DNA of 64,000 nt from Marinifilum_A sediminis (GCA_947496465.1 CANMCX010000005.1:144835-208834); one strand, 5' to 3'; shown: positions 28,481-37,405, counted from the first letter of the stretch. Notes: generated by a model from the sequence alone, not told the origin. Numbers and translations: made by a program.

Positions 28481-28497
28481 AATATATCGAGTATAAT

Positions 28498-29397
28498 TTA
28501 TTTCAATAAGAATTTTGAACTACCAATGTGATTACCTTCTGCAAATATATCCACCTTGTATTCACCGGAAATTAAACTTCCATCGTTATCCCAAAAAATA
28601 GCAACTTCCAAAGCATCCCCTTCAAAATCGATATCACGCTTTGCAGAGTACACCAATTTAGTATTTTCGAAATCGAACAATAGATTTTGTGGATTACCTA
28701 AAACAACCTCATCAGGACGAGTTAAACGAACAAAAATTTCCTTAACACCTGTTGGTGCAGTAATGTTCTTTTGAATGGTAAAACTAGATTTAAGCTTTAC
28801 TGTTTTAGATATTTTCTTTACAGTTCTGCCTTTTTTATTAATTGGTTCACAAGTAAGATTTACTACATCAAGAGCTGATGCTTTACTGATTACCTCTTTC
28901 ATATTTTCGGAGGTCTCCTGCAATTTTTCATTTCGTTCTTTTACCCAGTTTATCTGCTTCTTTACTTTTAAATTTTCAGCAGTAAGCAACTGGTTTCTTG
29001 TATTCAATGAATCAATCTGAACAATATAATCTCTCAACACTCCTTTTAGCGTTCCCAATTCACGCTTGTATTTATTAATTTCAGCATAAGAATTATTGCG
29101 AAACACTCTCATTCTATCCAAAAGCTCGGTAATTTTTTCCTGTTCCATTTTCAATTGAACATTCAAAGTATCATTGCTTGTTTGCAAAGAATCATAGTCC
29201 TGAGAAAGTAATTTCAACTCATTCTCTAAACCTAGTTTTTCGGTGGTTATTTCAGCAACATATTTTTTGTTTTCTCTATATTCCATAAAGTACATTCCTG
29301 CAACAACTAGCAATACAGCTCCCAATCCAACTAGTACTCCTTTATAAACTTTATCCTTCTTCTCGTTTTCCATGATAACTTTGGTAATTCGGTCCAA
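28498..29397 (-). CDS. Membrane-anchored coiled-coil protein
   Basis: 299 residues from the first ATG at 29397. An internal ATG at 29373 (MENEKKDK) is equally possible and would leave a 34-nt leader after the promoter box. One membrane span at about 19-38, a long coiled coil at about 40-180, then a beta-rich C-terminal domain (ITAPTGVKEIFVRLTRPDEV...GEYKVDIFAEGNHIGSS). Relatives in Bacteroidota are often loosely labelled as chromosome-segregation-like, but nothing here shows that role. The C-terminal domain probably lies in the periplasm. It is a single gene. Confidence 0.7.
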   Translation of the reverse strand: MDRITKVIMENEKKDKVYKGVLVGLGAVLLVVAGMYFMEYRENKKYVAEITTEKLGLENELKLLSQDYDSLQTSNDTLNVQLKMEQEKITELLDRMRVFRNNSYAEINKYKRELGTLKGVLRDYIVQIDSLNTRNQLLTAENLKVKKQINWVKERNEKLQETSENMKEVISKASALDVVNLTCEPINKKGRTVKKISKTVKLKSSFTIQKNITAPTGVKEIFVRLTRPDEVVLGNPQNLLFDFENTKLVYSAKRDIDFEGDALEVAIFWDNDGSLISGEYKVDIFAEGNHIGSSKFLLK

Positions 29398-29413
29398 CTT
29401 TTAATGATTCGTG

Positions 29414-29421
29414 CAAATTTA
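29414..29421 (-). promoter_or_regulatory. -7 promoter element for the coiled-coil gene
   Basis: TAAATTTG on the minus strand, an exact TAnnTTTG box 17 bp before the first ATG. Confidence 0.4.
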
Positions 29422-29572
29422 CTTATCTTTTTTAAAATAAGATTCTTTGAAGCTAATTTGTTTAGCATACAGTAACTAAGCATTACAATTCCTTTAATTT
29501 TTGTCTACTTAATGATACTTTAACTAATATGTTTAAAGGTTTCAATTCGTATGCCAAATCGAATACAAGTAT

Positions 29573-29612
29573 AAAAAAACGAGATTACTTCAATAAAAGA
29601 AGCAATCTCGTT
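29573..29612 (-). terminator. Terminator after the TonB receptor gene
   Basis: Stem AACGAGATT (29578-29586) with AATCTCGTT (29604-29612), extended by CTTC/GAAG inside one mismatch. On the minus strand it is followed by seven T. Confidence 0.8.
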
Positions 29613-29658
29613 AAAACTAACCCAAAGTTTTTATTCTATATTTTGTGGAAAATTTCTA

Positions 29659-32121
29659 CTAAAAGTTGCCAATTTTCACACCTAAGTAAATTGTACGAGG
29701 ATTTAGTGGTCCGTAAATGTATCCAGCATCTCTGCTTGGACCTCTATCGAAGTCATCCTGGAAAGCATTGAAGATGTTCTTTACACCAAAATCAAATTGC
29801 AATTTAACTTCTCTTCCCAAATCGAAATGATAAGCAAAATTTACTCCTAAATCCATGAAATCATCCGTTTTAACAAGACTTTCCATTTCAATTTCTTTAC
29901 CATACTTATCATCTCCTCCTGCCAAGTGAAGCACTGCCATAGGACCTGTGTAGGTTCCCGAAAGAGTAGTTGTAAATTCGTGTAATGGTTTCCAGTTTAA
30001 GGCGAAATATCCGTAACGTTCAGGAGTTCTCAGAATTTTATCTGTAAAACTATTCTCAATATTACCATCTTCACCTACATCATCACCTACATCATATTTA
30101 CTAGATTGAAGAGTCATTCCCATTTGAAAATCCCATTTGTAAGATGGAGCCAACTTAAATTCCATATTAATTCCTTTTACCTTTGCATCAGGACCATTTT
30201 CGCGAACAGCAACTAACTCTGTAGGATTGTTTTCGCTAGTTTGATAATCGTTTTTAAATGGATCTATTAATTGAGTATAAAACCCTTCCGCAAGAAAATA
30301 AGTTTGAACCTTACCAAATGATTTTGTGTAATCCCATGATAATGTATAACTATTCGAAGTTTCTTCTTTTAGATTATCTGCCAATTTGTGGGTAATTCTT
30401 CTAGCCTGTGAAGCTTCGATATGCAAGTCTTCATCGAAAATTTGAGGAGCACGGAAACCTCTTGCGTAGCTCATTCTTAATTGAGCAGCTTTTGACATAT
30501 TAAACAACACATTAGCACGAGGACTAAAAACAGAATTTGAATAATCCGATCCATCAGCGGAATTCTTTATTTTGTATGAGTCCATACGAACTCCCAATAA
30601 AAATTTTACCGATCCTAAATCCCATTTACTTTGGGCAAAAGCACCAATTGTATTCGAAGTTTGATCTGCAATAACAGTGGTTGCAATATTTTCGTTTTTA
30701 TATGGATCAAAATATCCCAATTTGTCATCCTTCAGACTGTTGTATACATTTTCAACACCTAAAGTAATATCTGCTGGAGCAAAAATTAAATTTTCTGATT
30801 TTGTGAAAAGCTGTGCTCCTGTCGAAATTGCAATATCATCAGTTTGTCCATAAGCACTATAATCAGGTCTAGCAGGATTATAAATTACAGTATTTCCTTC
30901 TTCATCTTTTCCTTCGGTAATTTTAGCACCGTAATAACTTTTACGGTCGATAACCTGACCTGAAGCATAAACTGATAATCTATTTGTTCTTTCCGTATTT
31001 AAATACTGATCAAAGGTTAATCCTCCAGAGTTAATTTTATGACTTACTTCTTCGGCTACATTTGCTTCGTGAGCTTTTAAATCCAAATTGTCACCACCTC
31101 GTCGATACTCGTCTACTACATGATATTCAATGGTTAATTTACTTAAATCCGTAAATCGATGATATGCTCTTAAACCAGCACTTAAATTCTCGATTTTCAC
31201 CAAATCAGAATATCCATCATCATTAGCATCCCAATCGCCACGGTTTCGGCTCATACCAAAAATAAAGATTCCACTTTTGTGATCTTCAGAAACAACAGAT
31301 GCATTAAAATCAGCAGTAACATCATTTGCAACACTTCCTGCATCATCAGCACCAACTCCAATTGCACCATATTTAACTCCTGCCTTAAATGAATTGCTAA
31401 TAGGATCTTTAGTGATAATATTAATAGTCCCAGCAATTGCATTTCCACCAAAAAGAGCCGATCCACCACCGCGAACAACTTCTACACGTTGGATCATATT
31501 GGCAGGAATATGTTCCAATCCATATACTCCAGCCAAACCACTAAAAATTGCACGGCTATTTACCAATATTTGAGTATAAGGTCCTTCCAAACCATTCATT
31601 CTAACCTGAGAGAAACCACAATTGTTACAGTCGTTCTCAACACGCAAACCTGGCGAAAAAACCAAACCGTCAGCCAATGTTGCAGCTGATGTTTGCTCCA
31701 ATAATTTTGTTGAGATAGAATTTACTACTACTGGAGCATCCTTTCTTTGAATGTTATTTCTATCAGCCGTAACCACAACCTGATCCAATCCAATAAAATC
31801 TTCAGTTATTTTAAATTCAAGAGAAGCGTGTTTCCCCCCTTTTAAGTCACATTCTTTCGTTACTAATTTGTAACCCACACATGTAGCAATTACATGATAA
31901 TGCCCCATCGGAACATTTTCAATTACGAATTCTCCTTCGAAATTGGTTACGGCTCCCATTGCTGAACCTTCTAAAGCAACACTTGCATAAGGAACTGGTT
32001 CATTACTGTTAACGTCTATTACTTTACCTTTAATACTTGCGGTAAGATTTTCTGCCACAGCAGAATTAGTGATACTAACCAACATAAACATGCTGATGAT
32101 CAGATGAGTTAAAATTCTCAT
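29659..32121 (-). CDS. TonB-dependent outer-membrane receptor
   Basis: 820 residues. Signal peptide to about residue 24 (AVAEN). A carboxypeptidase-regulatory-like beta-sandwich lies at about 28-115, the plug domain at about 115-235 (DQVVVTADRNNIQRKDAPV, GGGSALFGGNAIAGTINI), then a 22-strand barrel ending IYLGVKIGNF. It imports a scarce ligand using TonB energy. The plug has a Cys pair (NDCNNCGF). The upstream minus-strand gene encodes a His-rich membrane protein, which suggests a metal or metal-chelate ligand. This is inference. There is no SusD partner, so it is not a glycan-utilisation SusC. Confidence 0.9.
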   Translation of the reverse strand: MRILTHLIISMFMLVSITNSAVAENLTASIKGKVIDVNSNEPVPYASVALEGSAMGAVTNFEGEFVIENVPMGHYHVIATCVGYKLVTKECDLKGGKHASLEFKITEDFIGLDQVVVTADRNNIQRKDAPVVVNSISTKLLEQTSAATLADGLVFSPGLRVENDCNNCGFSQVRMNGLEGPYTQILVNSRAIFSGLAGVYGLEHIPANMIQRVEVVRGGGSALFGGNAIAGTINIITKDPISNSFKAGVKYGAIGVGADDAGSVANDVTADFNASVVSEDHKSGIFIFGMSRNRGDWDANDDGYSDLVKIENLSAGLRAYHRFTDLSKLTIEYHVVDEYRRGGDNLDLKAHEANVAEEVSHKINSGGLTFDQYLNTERTNRLSVYASGQVIDRKSYYGAKITEGKDEEGNTVIYNPARPDYSAYGQTDDIAISTGAQLFTKSENLIFAPADITLGVENVYNSLKDDKLGYFDPYKNENIATTVIADQTSNTIGAFAQSKWDLGSVKFLLGVRMDSYKIKNSADGSDYSNSVFSPRANVLFNMSKAAQLRMSYARGFRAPQIFDEDLHIEASQARRITHKLADNLKEETSNSYTLSWDYTKSFGKVQTYFLAEGFYTQLIDPFKNDYQTSENNPTELVAVRENGPDAKVKGINMEFKLAPSYKWDFQMGMTLQSSKYDVGDDVGEDGNIENSFTDKILRTPERYGYFALNWKPLHEFTTTLSGTYTGPMAVLHLAGGDDKYGKEIEMESLVKTDDFMDLGVNFAYHFDLGREVKLQFDFGVKNIFNAFQDDFDRGPSRDAGYIYGPLNPRTIYLGVKIGNF

Positions 32122-32180
32122 TACTTAAGATTTAGTATTTGATATTAGTGTTTGATTAAAAAGAAAAACACACCATCAAC

Positions 32181-32202
32181 AACTAGACATAATATTCTAG
32201 TT
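32181..32202. repeat. Inverted repeat between the TonB receptor and the His-rich gene
   Basis: AACTAGA (32181-32187) with TCTAGTT (32196-32202), 8-nt gap. It lies 60 bp upstream of the receptor start on the minus strand and could be an operator or a weak hairpin in the shared transcript. Confidence 0.35.
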
Positions 32203-32262
32203 AGATGCATTTGTGTTATTGCCAGACATTAGCTCATAGCAATACCAATAAATAATTTAAAA

Positions 32263-32628
32263 CTAAGCCAATACCGGAGGTGCCCGGTTAGGTATAAGGT
32301 AATCGAGGTAACTAACCTTAATCTGATAAGTGTATTGTTGTAAAAGTTGTTTAGCTTCTTTGATTATAGCATTTATGAAGAAAACAACACTTAATACAAA
32401 TAAAAAACTGGTCAGCTGATTAATCGAAAAACATTCCTGAGAAGAGTGAGAGTGACTGTTTGTTCCCTGAGAGCTCCCTGCTTTATGGAAAGGGTGAGCA
32501 TGAACAATCATTTTACCATCCACTGATTTATGAACGTGCCAATTGAACACAGCATTTCCGGCCAGTAATAACATGGCTGGAAGCAATATGCTTACAATAG
32601 CTATTTTATATTTCAAAAATTTGTTCAT
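32263..32628 (-). CDS. Small His-rich membrane protein
   Basis: 121 residues from the ATG at 32628. A longer frame to 32691 would start before the promoter. Two membrane spans (about 8-27 and 72-90) flank a periplasmic loop with seven histidines at 31, 33, 43, 45, 48, 59 and 61 (HVH, HAHPFH, HSH) plus a Cys at 66. The C-terminus ends NRAPPVLA. Small proteins of this plan sit before TonB receptors in other Bacteroidota. The His loop suggests binding of a transition metal such as Zn, Cu or Ni. Function is not proven. Confidence 0.65.
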   Translation of the reverse strand: MNKFLKYKIAIVSILLPAMLLLAGNAVFNWHVHKSVDGKMIVHAHPFHKAGSSQGTNSHSHSSQECFSINQLTSFLFVLSVVFFINAIIKEAKQLLQQYTYQIKVSYLDYLIPNRAPPVLA

Positions 32629-32660
32629 AGTGTCAAGCACTCTTGGAATTAATTTCGAAA

Positions 32661-32692
32661 CAAAAATAGATACAGATAAGAGGGTAAACAAT
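32661..32692 (-). promoter_or_regulatory. Promoter for the His-rich protein / TonB receptor unit
   Basis: On the minus strand ATTG (32692-32689), 20-nt spacer, TATTTTTG (32668-32661). The -7 box is exact. Predicted start is about 25 nt before the ATG at 32628. Confidence 0.6.
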
Positions 32693-32739
32693 ACCTAATT
32701 GTTGGTATAATTATATTTGAATATGTTATATAGCATATA

Positions 32740-34062
32740 TTATAGTATCATTTTGGCAAAATAGTCATCCACCATTTGAAAATCGGCAATTAAGTCAAAA
32801 TCAGAACCTTTACCATTAGGACAAATTCGAGTCAAGTAATCCTTCGAGTCACAAATCATTTCATTGTGGATTAAATACCACAACTGAACAGTTTGCCATA
32901 ATTCAGCACCAGGACCAAGCTCTCCATGTAGATCATAAGCCTTCTCTGTTAAATCATCAGTAGCTGAACCATAACGATAAAATAAGTTTTTAAATGCAAT
33001 TGGATTGATCCCGGTTTGCTTTGCTTCATCAAAACGAAAATCAGCAAATTCTATTAATTCCTGAATCTCTATTCTACTCTCAAAATTAGTATCAACTACT
33101 GGTAAATGTTTCACGCGGTCAATAAAGTTTGCTGAGCTTACATCCATGTATTTCTTGGCAAATTTCTCAACGTCCAACAACTCTCCCTTTAAGGTATTTG
33201 TTTGAGCTAATTCAACTATTTCCTTAGACAATATATCATTCAAGGAATATTTATTGTCCCAATCTAAAATAGAATTCAATTCATCAAGAATCAATTGCAA
33301 TTTCACATCATTATCTACAATATTTTCACAAACCAATAGAAAGTGATCCTGGTATCGCACCAAGCGAACCAATTCATTATTTACACTAAACTTTAAACTT
33401 CTTTTAAGAAACAAGCCTTTCTTATCAAGTTTTAAATGAAGCTCTTTATTATTATTAACCTGTTGATTTGTCTCATAATTCAACAAATGCTTAAAATCGA
33501 TAGAGTATTGCAAATTGTTGACGTAAGTTTTATCGCTAACTGTAAGGCTATTATTGGAAGTAGTAATAATATCTGTATGAATGTGATTTAAGATAGTAGC
33601 ACCGGCTTTTACAGCACTCTTAATAAGTGTAATCAATAGCCTATTACTACTGATTTTAAATTCTTTCTCTAAAAAAACATTACAAGTTTCATCTATGTTT
33701 AGAATGTTCTCATACTTCGCAATATCTTTTCTTTTTATGGCTCCTTTTAATAATCCGCTAATGCGAGATTTATTGGCTTCAATACTTAAATATTCATCAG
33801 GTAAGATTAAATGTGGAATTCTATTTCTTAAAGCTTGAATTGATTTTTCATCCACATCTTTCACATTTACAATTGGATGCAGTTTAGATGTAAAATCCTT
33901 AGGCGCAAAAATTGCACAGGAAAATCCCATTCGAACCGCAAGCAGAGCAAAGAGAGCTTCCTTAATATCCAAGTCTAAAAACACAAAATCGAACTCGGAT
34001 TGAGTGCTTAATTCTAAAAATTTCTTTCTGTTTGTAAGGGAAAATGCTGCGGAATCAACCAT
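32740..34062 (-). CDS. Degenerate glycerol-3-phosphate dehydrogenase (GlpD/GlpA)-like protein
   Basis: 440 residues. The C-terminal part matches the GlpD cap: FYRYGSATDDL at 361-371 (RTYGSNSELL in GlpD) and QLWYLIHNEMICDSKDYLTR at 393-412 (the YLVDHEW...DALWRR region). SAVKAGATILNH (149-160) fits the FAD-domain helix. The N-terminal FAD site is lost. Where GGGxTGAG is expected after FDFVFL, the sequence reads DLDIKEAL (30-37), while the following strand and KDF are kept. The sequence is also about 100 residues shorter than GlpD. It is very unlikely to bind FAD or be a dehydrogenase. The frame is open with no stops, so it seems to be maintained for another role. Confidence 0.7.
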   Translation of the reverse strand: MVDSAAFSLTNRKKFLELSTQSEFDFVFLDLDIKEALFALLAVRMGFSCAIFAPKDFTSKLHPIVNVKDVDEKSIQALRNRIPHLILPDEYLSIEANKSRISGLLKGAIKRKDIAKYENILNIDETCNVFLEKEFKISSNRLLITLIKSAVKAGATILNHIHTDIITTSNNSLTVSDKTYVNNLQYSIDFKHLLNYETNQQVNNNKELHLKLDKKGLFLKRSLKFSVNNELVRLVRYQDHFLLVCENIVDNDVKLQLILDELNSILDWDNKYSLNDILSKEIVELAQTNTLKGELLDVEKFAKKYMDVSSANFIDRVKHLPVVDTNFESRIEIQELIEFADFRFDEAKQTGINPIAFKNLFYRYGSATDDLTEKAYDLHGELGPGAELWQTVQLWYLIHNEMICDSKDYLTRICPNGKGSDFDLIADFQMVDDYFAKMIL

Positions 34063-34099
34063 TTTACTTTTATTAACTTATTTTTGTATTGAATCTTTG

Positions 34100-34107
34100 T
34101 AATTTTG
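34100..34107 (+). promoter_or_regulatory. -7 promoter element before the 34140 operon
   Basis: TAATTTTG, an exact TAnnTTTG box 32 bp before the TTG start codon of the next gene. Confidence 0.4.
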
Positions 34108-34139
34108 TTGCCTAATATCAATTATCAAAACCAATCAAT

Positions 34140-36005
34140 TTGAAAAAGATAGCTATTAATATCCTATTAGGATTTGCAATTTCAGCTTTTATATATTCTT
34201 GTGCAAACCAGGGTTACCCAACCGGAGGTCCTATTGACAATACGCCTCCAAAGGTAACGGAAACACAACCGGAAAATTACGCTTTAAATTTCAACGGCGG
34301 AAAAATAGAGATTTTCTTCGATGAATTCGTGAAACTGGAAAAGATTAGTGAAAACTTTGTTATTTCTCCTCCATTAAAGAAAACGCCCATCGTTAAGCTT
34401 AAAGGAAGATCAATATACGTGAAATTAGAGGAAGAGTTAAAAGAAAATACAACTTACACTCTTGATTTCGGAACTGGAATCGTAGATAACAATGAAGGAA
34501 ATCCTTTAGGAAATTATCAATTTGTATTCTCTACCGGCGAAAATATTGATTCATTAAGTATCAAAGGAAAAATAGACAATGCCTTTGATGAATTACCTGT
34601 AGAAGGATCGATGGTAATGGCGTATTTAAATACGCATGATTCTGTTCCACTGACTACTATCCCAGATTACATTGCTCTAACCGATTCAGCAGGTTATTTC
34701 CAAATAAACAGCTTACGAGAGGGTACTTATAAACTATTTTCTATAGTAGATGGGAATAAAGATTACATGTACAATGGACCAGGTGAGAAAATTGGATATT
34801 TCAAAGAACTAATCGTACCTACTTCTCATCGATTTGAACAAATTGATACCATAGCTCAAGATTCAATAGTAATAAGAGAACTTACAGCTCTAGAACCCAA
34901 TAACATTCACATTAGAATGTTTGATGAAGAAAATACTCTTCAATATTTAACAGGCTATAAAAGAAGTAGAAGAGAAAAACTTGAGTTTGAATTTAATGCA
35001 AAACGAAGCGATAGTTTACAAATTGATTTTGTAGGTATTGACGAAAATCCAAATTGGTTCCTTGCAGAATCAAATGCAAGCAAAGATACTCTATCTTACT
35101 GGATAACAGATTCAACTATATACAAACGTGATACTTTATTGGCTGCCCTGCAGTATTTAAAAACCGATTCAACAGGAATGTTGACCAACTTTAAGGATAC
35201 CGTTAAACTAAATTTTAAAGATCCTAAAAAAGCAAAACAAGCAAAAGGAAAAAAGAAGAAGAAAAAGTTAAAAATTAAAGTTCCAACCTATAAATTCAAA
35301 GTAAGTACAAGTTCAATTCAAGATCTACATAAAGATGTTGCAATTCGTTTTGATGAGCCTTTAACAAATATTAATCTTGACAGTATCCATTTTTTCCAAT
35401 TAAAGGATACTTTAGAAATTCCTGTTGATTTTAAAATTGAAAAAGATCCTAAGCATATTTTAGATTATAAATTAATCGTTAACTGGAAACCTGAAACTCA
35501 ATACAAACTAAAAGTTGATTCAACAGCTTTTCAGAATATTTATGGCTTGTACAGTGATTCTTACCAAGGAAAAATTACCACGAGAGAAAAAGAATACTAC
35601 GGAAAACTATTCTTAAATGTAAGTGGTGTTCAATTTCCAACTTTAATACAGTTGCACGAGAGTGCGAAAAAAGATAAGCTGTTTCAAACTCAAAAAATCA
35701 AATCTGACCAAACTGTTCTATTCGATTATCTAGAACCTAAAACCTATATCATTAAAGTAATAATTGATAAAAACGACAATGGAATTTGGGATACTGGTAA
35801 CTACGAAAAAGGAATTCAGCCAGAGCAAGTTTTCTACTTTAGAAAAGAAATCAAAGTCAGATCAAACTGGGATGTGGAGGAAAAAATAATGATTCCAGCA
35901 GAAACAAGTGTGAATTTTCATGAGCATCATGATTGTGAACACGATCACGACCACGATCATGAAGGAGAGAATAATAAAGAAAAGAAATCAAAACGTAACA
36001 AATAA
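34140..36005 (+). CDS. Ig-like (SbsA/Big_5-type) lipoprotein with a His-rich tail
   Basis: 621 residues starting at a TTG codon. The lipoprotein signal follows immediately (KKIAINILLGFAISAFIYSC, C21), so no later start is credible. Residues about 36-135 form a Big_5-type Ig-like domain (TPPKVTETQPEN, EIFFDEFVKL, TTYTLDFGTGIVDNNEGN). A carboxypeptidase-regulatory-like repeat and a second Ig-like unit follow. A Lys-rich patch lies at about 365-385. The C-terminus carries a cluster of nine His with Asp/Glu (HEHHDCEHDHDHDHE), a possible metal-binding tail. It stands 3 bp before the thiamine-binding-like gene. Role unknown, probably surface or periplasmic. Confidence 0.78.
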   Translation: MKKIAINILLGFAISAFIYSCANQGYPTGGPIDNTPPKVTETQPENYALNFNGGKIEIFFDEFVKLEKISENFVISPPLKKTPIVKLKGRSIYVKLEEELKENTTYTLDFGTGIVDNNEGNPLGNYQFVFSTGENIDSLSIKGKIDNAFDELPVEGSMVMAYLNTHDSVPLTTIPDYIALTDSAGYFQINSLREGTYKLFSIVDGNKDYMYNGPGEKIGYFKELIVPTSHRFEQIDTIAQDSIVIRELTALEPNNIHIRMFDEENTLQYLTGYKRSRREKLEFEFNAKRSDSLQIDFVGIDENPNWFLAESNASKDTLSYWITDSTIYKRDTLLAALQYLKTDSTGMLTNFKDTVKLNFKDPKKAKQAKGKKKKKKLKIKVPTYKFKVSTSSIQDLHKDVAIRFDEPLTNINLDSIHFFQLKDTLEIPVDFKIEKDPKHILDYKLIVNWKPETQYKLKVDSTAFQNIYGLYSDSYQGKITTREKEYYGKLFLNVSGVQFPTLIQLHESAKKDKLFQTQKIKSDQTVLFDYLEPKTYIIKVIIDKNDNGIWDTGNYEKGIQPEQVFYFRKEIKVRSNWDVEEKIMIPAETSVNFHEHHDCEHDHDHDHEGENNKEKKSKRNK

Positions 36006-36008
36006 AAT

Positions 36009-36320
36009 ATGTCTGTACTTCTCGAATTCGCAATATTCCCAACTGATAAAGGTGATAGCGTAAGCAAACAAGTGAGCAAAGTAATTGATTTAATCCGCGA
36101 AAGCGGCGTAAATTATCAGCTTACTGCAATGGGAACTTTAATAGAAACCGATACTTTGCCAGAAGCACTTGCCATTGTAAATCGATCTTACGATGTGCTA
36201 GCCGAAGATTCAGAACGCGTTTATACTACTATGAATATCGACATTCAGAAAGGAAAAAACAATCGTCTGAAAACAAAGGTAGAAGCTATCGAAAATAAAA
36301 TTGGGCAAGTAAATAAATAG
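36009..36320 (+). CDS. MTH1187-family thiamine-binding-like protein
   Basis: 103 residues. It has a small ferredoxin-like fold with the family features LLEFAIFPTDKGDSVSKQV at the start and YQLTAMGTLIETD in the middle. Relatives bind thiamine or related pyrimidines, or act as dimer-of-dimer folds of unknown use. No TPP riboswitch or thiamine gene is nearby. It starts 3 bp after the lipoprotein gene and 22 bp before the DUF3108 gene, so the three are one transcript. Confidence 0.82.
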   Translation: MSVLLEFAIFPTDKGDSVSKQVSKVIDLIRESGVNYQLTAMGTLIETDTLPEALAIVNRSYDVLAEDSERVYTTMNIDIQKGKNNRLKTKVEAIENKIGQVNK

Positions 36321-36342
36321 GCGCAAATTAATACATTCTATT

Positions 36343-37188
36343 TTGTTGAAAAAAATACTATTCCTCTCGCTATGTTTGACTTTATTGTTGCCTCAAATGG
36401 CAAAATCGCAATGTGTAGAGGATATTTTTGCGTTCCAGGAAGGTGAAAAACTAAACTTTCGTGGGTATTACAATTGGGGATTTATTTGGGTTGCCGCTGG
36501 CGAAGTTAATTTAACTGTTAAGCAAACTAAATACAAAAATAAAGATGCTTATCAGTTTTACGGAACCGGAAAAAATCTAAAAGCTTTCGATTGGTTTTTT
36601 AAACTGCGCGATACTTTAAATTGTTATGCAGATGTAAAAACCCTTTCTCCTTTCTATTTTGATAGGAGAACTCACGAATCCAAATACGATGCGCACCATG
36701 AATATTGGTTCAATGATAAGGATAGCACTATTTTATCTAAAATTCAGAAGCGAGAGAAACCGGTAAAGCTCGATACCCTCAAAAATAAAGCATGTACTTT
36801 CGATATTTTATCGGTTGCCTATTACGTTCGGAATCTCGATTTCTCCAAACACAAAAAGGGAGATAAAATTCCGCTCTCTATGCTAATCGATAACGAAATT
36901 CATTCTCTTTATATCCGTTATCGTGGCTTGGAAACCATTAAGACAAAATCGGGCGAGCGATTCGAATGTCTGAAGTTTTCACCTTTACTGGTGCAAGGAA
37001 CCATGTTTGAAGGAGGCGAGGATATGACCGTTTGGCTGAGTAACGACGACAATCGTATTCCAATACAGGTTGAAGCCAAAGTTTTGGTGGGTAGTGTGAA
37101 AGGTGTTCTAGATTCTTACGAAGGCTTACGAAACACTAAGAATTCATTCTTCAAAAAAAATAAGGGGAGACTGGATATTGAAGAGTAA
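36343..37188 (+). CDS. DUF3108-domain periplasmic protein
   Basis: 281 residues from a TTG codon (36343 or the adjacent TTG at 36346, with no ATG before the signal peptide). The signal peptide ends at about 22 (AKSQ). The body matches DUF3108: EGEKLNFRGYYNWGFIWVAAGEVNLTV and a C-terminal VWLSNDDNRIPIQVEAKVLVGSVKGVL. Family function is unknown. The fold resembles lipocalin-like outer-membrane-associated beta-barrels. It is the third gene of the unit beginning at 34140. A palindrome array follows its stop. Confidence 0.82.
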   Translation: MLKKILFLSLCLTLLLPQMAKSQCVEDIFAFQEGEKLNFRGYYNWGFIWVAAGEVNLTVKQTKYKNKDAYQFYGTGKNLKAFDWFFKLRDTLNCYADVKTLSPFYFDRRTHESKYDAHHEYWFNDKDSTILSKIQKREKPVKLDTLKNKACTFDILSVAYYVRNLDFSKHKKGDKIPLSMLIDNEIHSLYIRYRGLETIKTKSGERFECLKFSPLLVQGTMFEGGEDMTVWLSNDDNRIPIQVEAKVLVGSVKGVLDSYEGLRNTKNSFFKKNKGRLDIEE

Positions 37189-37201
37189 GAGTGCCAAATG
37201 A

Positions 37202-37386
37202 TTTCTTAGTACAGGTACTAACATTAAAAAACACTACGTGTCTAAATAAAATTGCCTTGTACGTCACAATCCTTTTCCCTCGTACATGGTAAAGTATTTC
37301 CCTCACGTGAGGACAAGCCTTTCCCTAGTACTAGGGAAAGAGTATATTACACTAAAGGAAAGAGTTTAGATATGTACTACGAATTT
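37202..37386. repeat. Array of about eight 23-bp units with GTAC/ACGT-centred palindromes
   Basis: Dyad centres fall at 37213.5, 37237.5, 37260.5, 37283.5, 37306.5, 37329.5 and 37375.5, spaced 24, 23, 23, 23, 23 and 2x23 bp. The unit between the last two is degenerate. The best unit is a perfect 22-bp palindrome at 37319-37340 with arms CTTTCCCTAGT / ACTAGGGAAAG. Unit 37301-37312 is the perfect palindrome CCTCACGTGAGG. Unit 37206-37221 has arms TTAGTAC / GTACTAA. Three neighbouring units share the left arm TTTCCCT, and two share the right arm GGAAAG. It lies between two convergent genes. Confidence 0.7.
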
Positions 37387-37405
37387 TTCCGGGAGTAGTA
37401 GTGAA

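Noticed and set aside
29529..29771. 80-codon plus-strand ORF at the TonB receptor 3' end
   Set aside because: It overlaps the terminator and the antisense of the receptor barrel, so it is a shadow frame.
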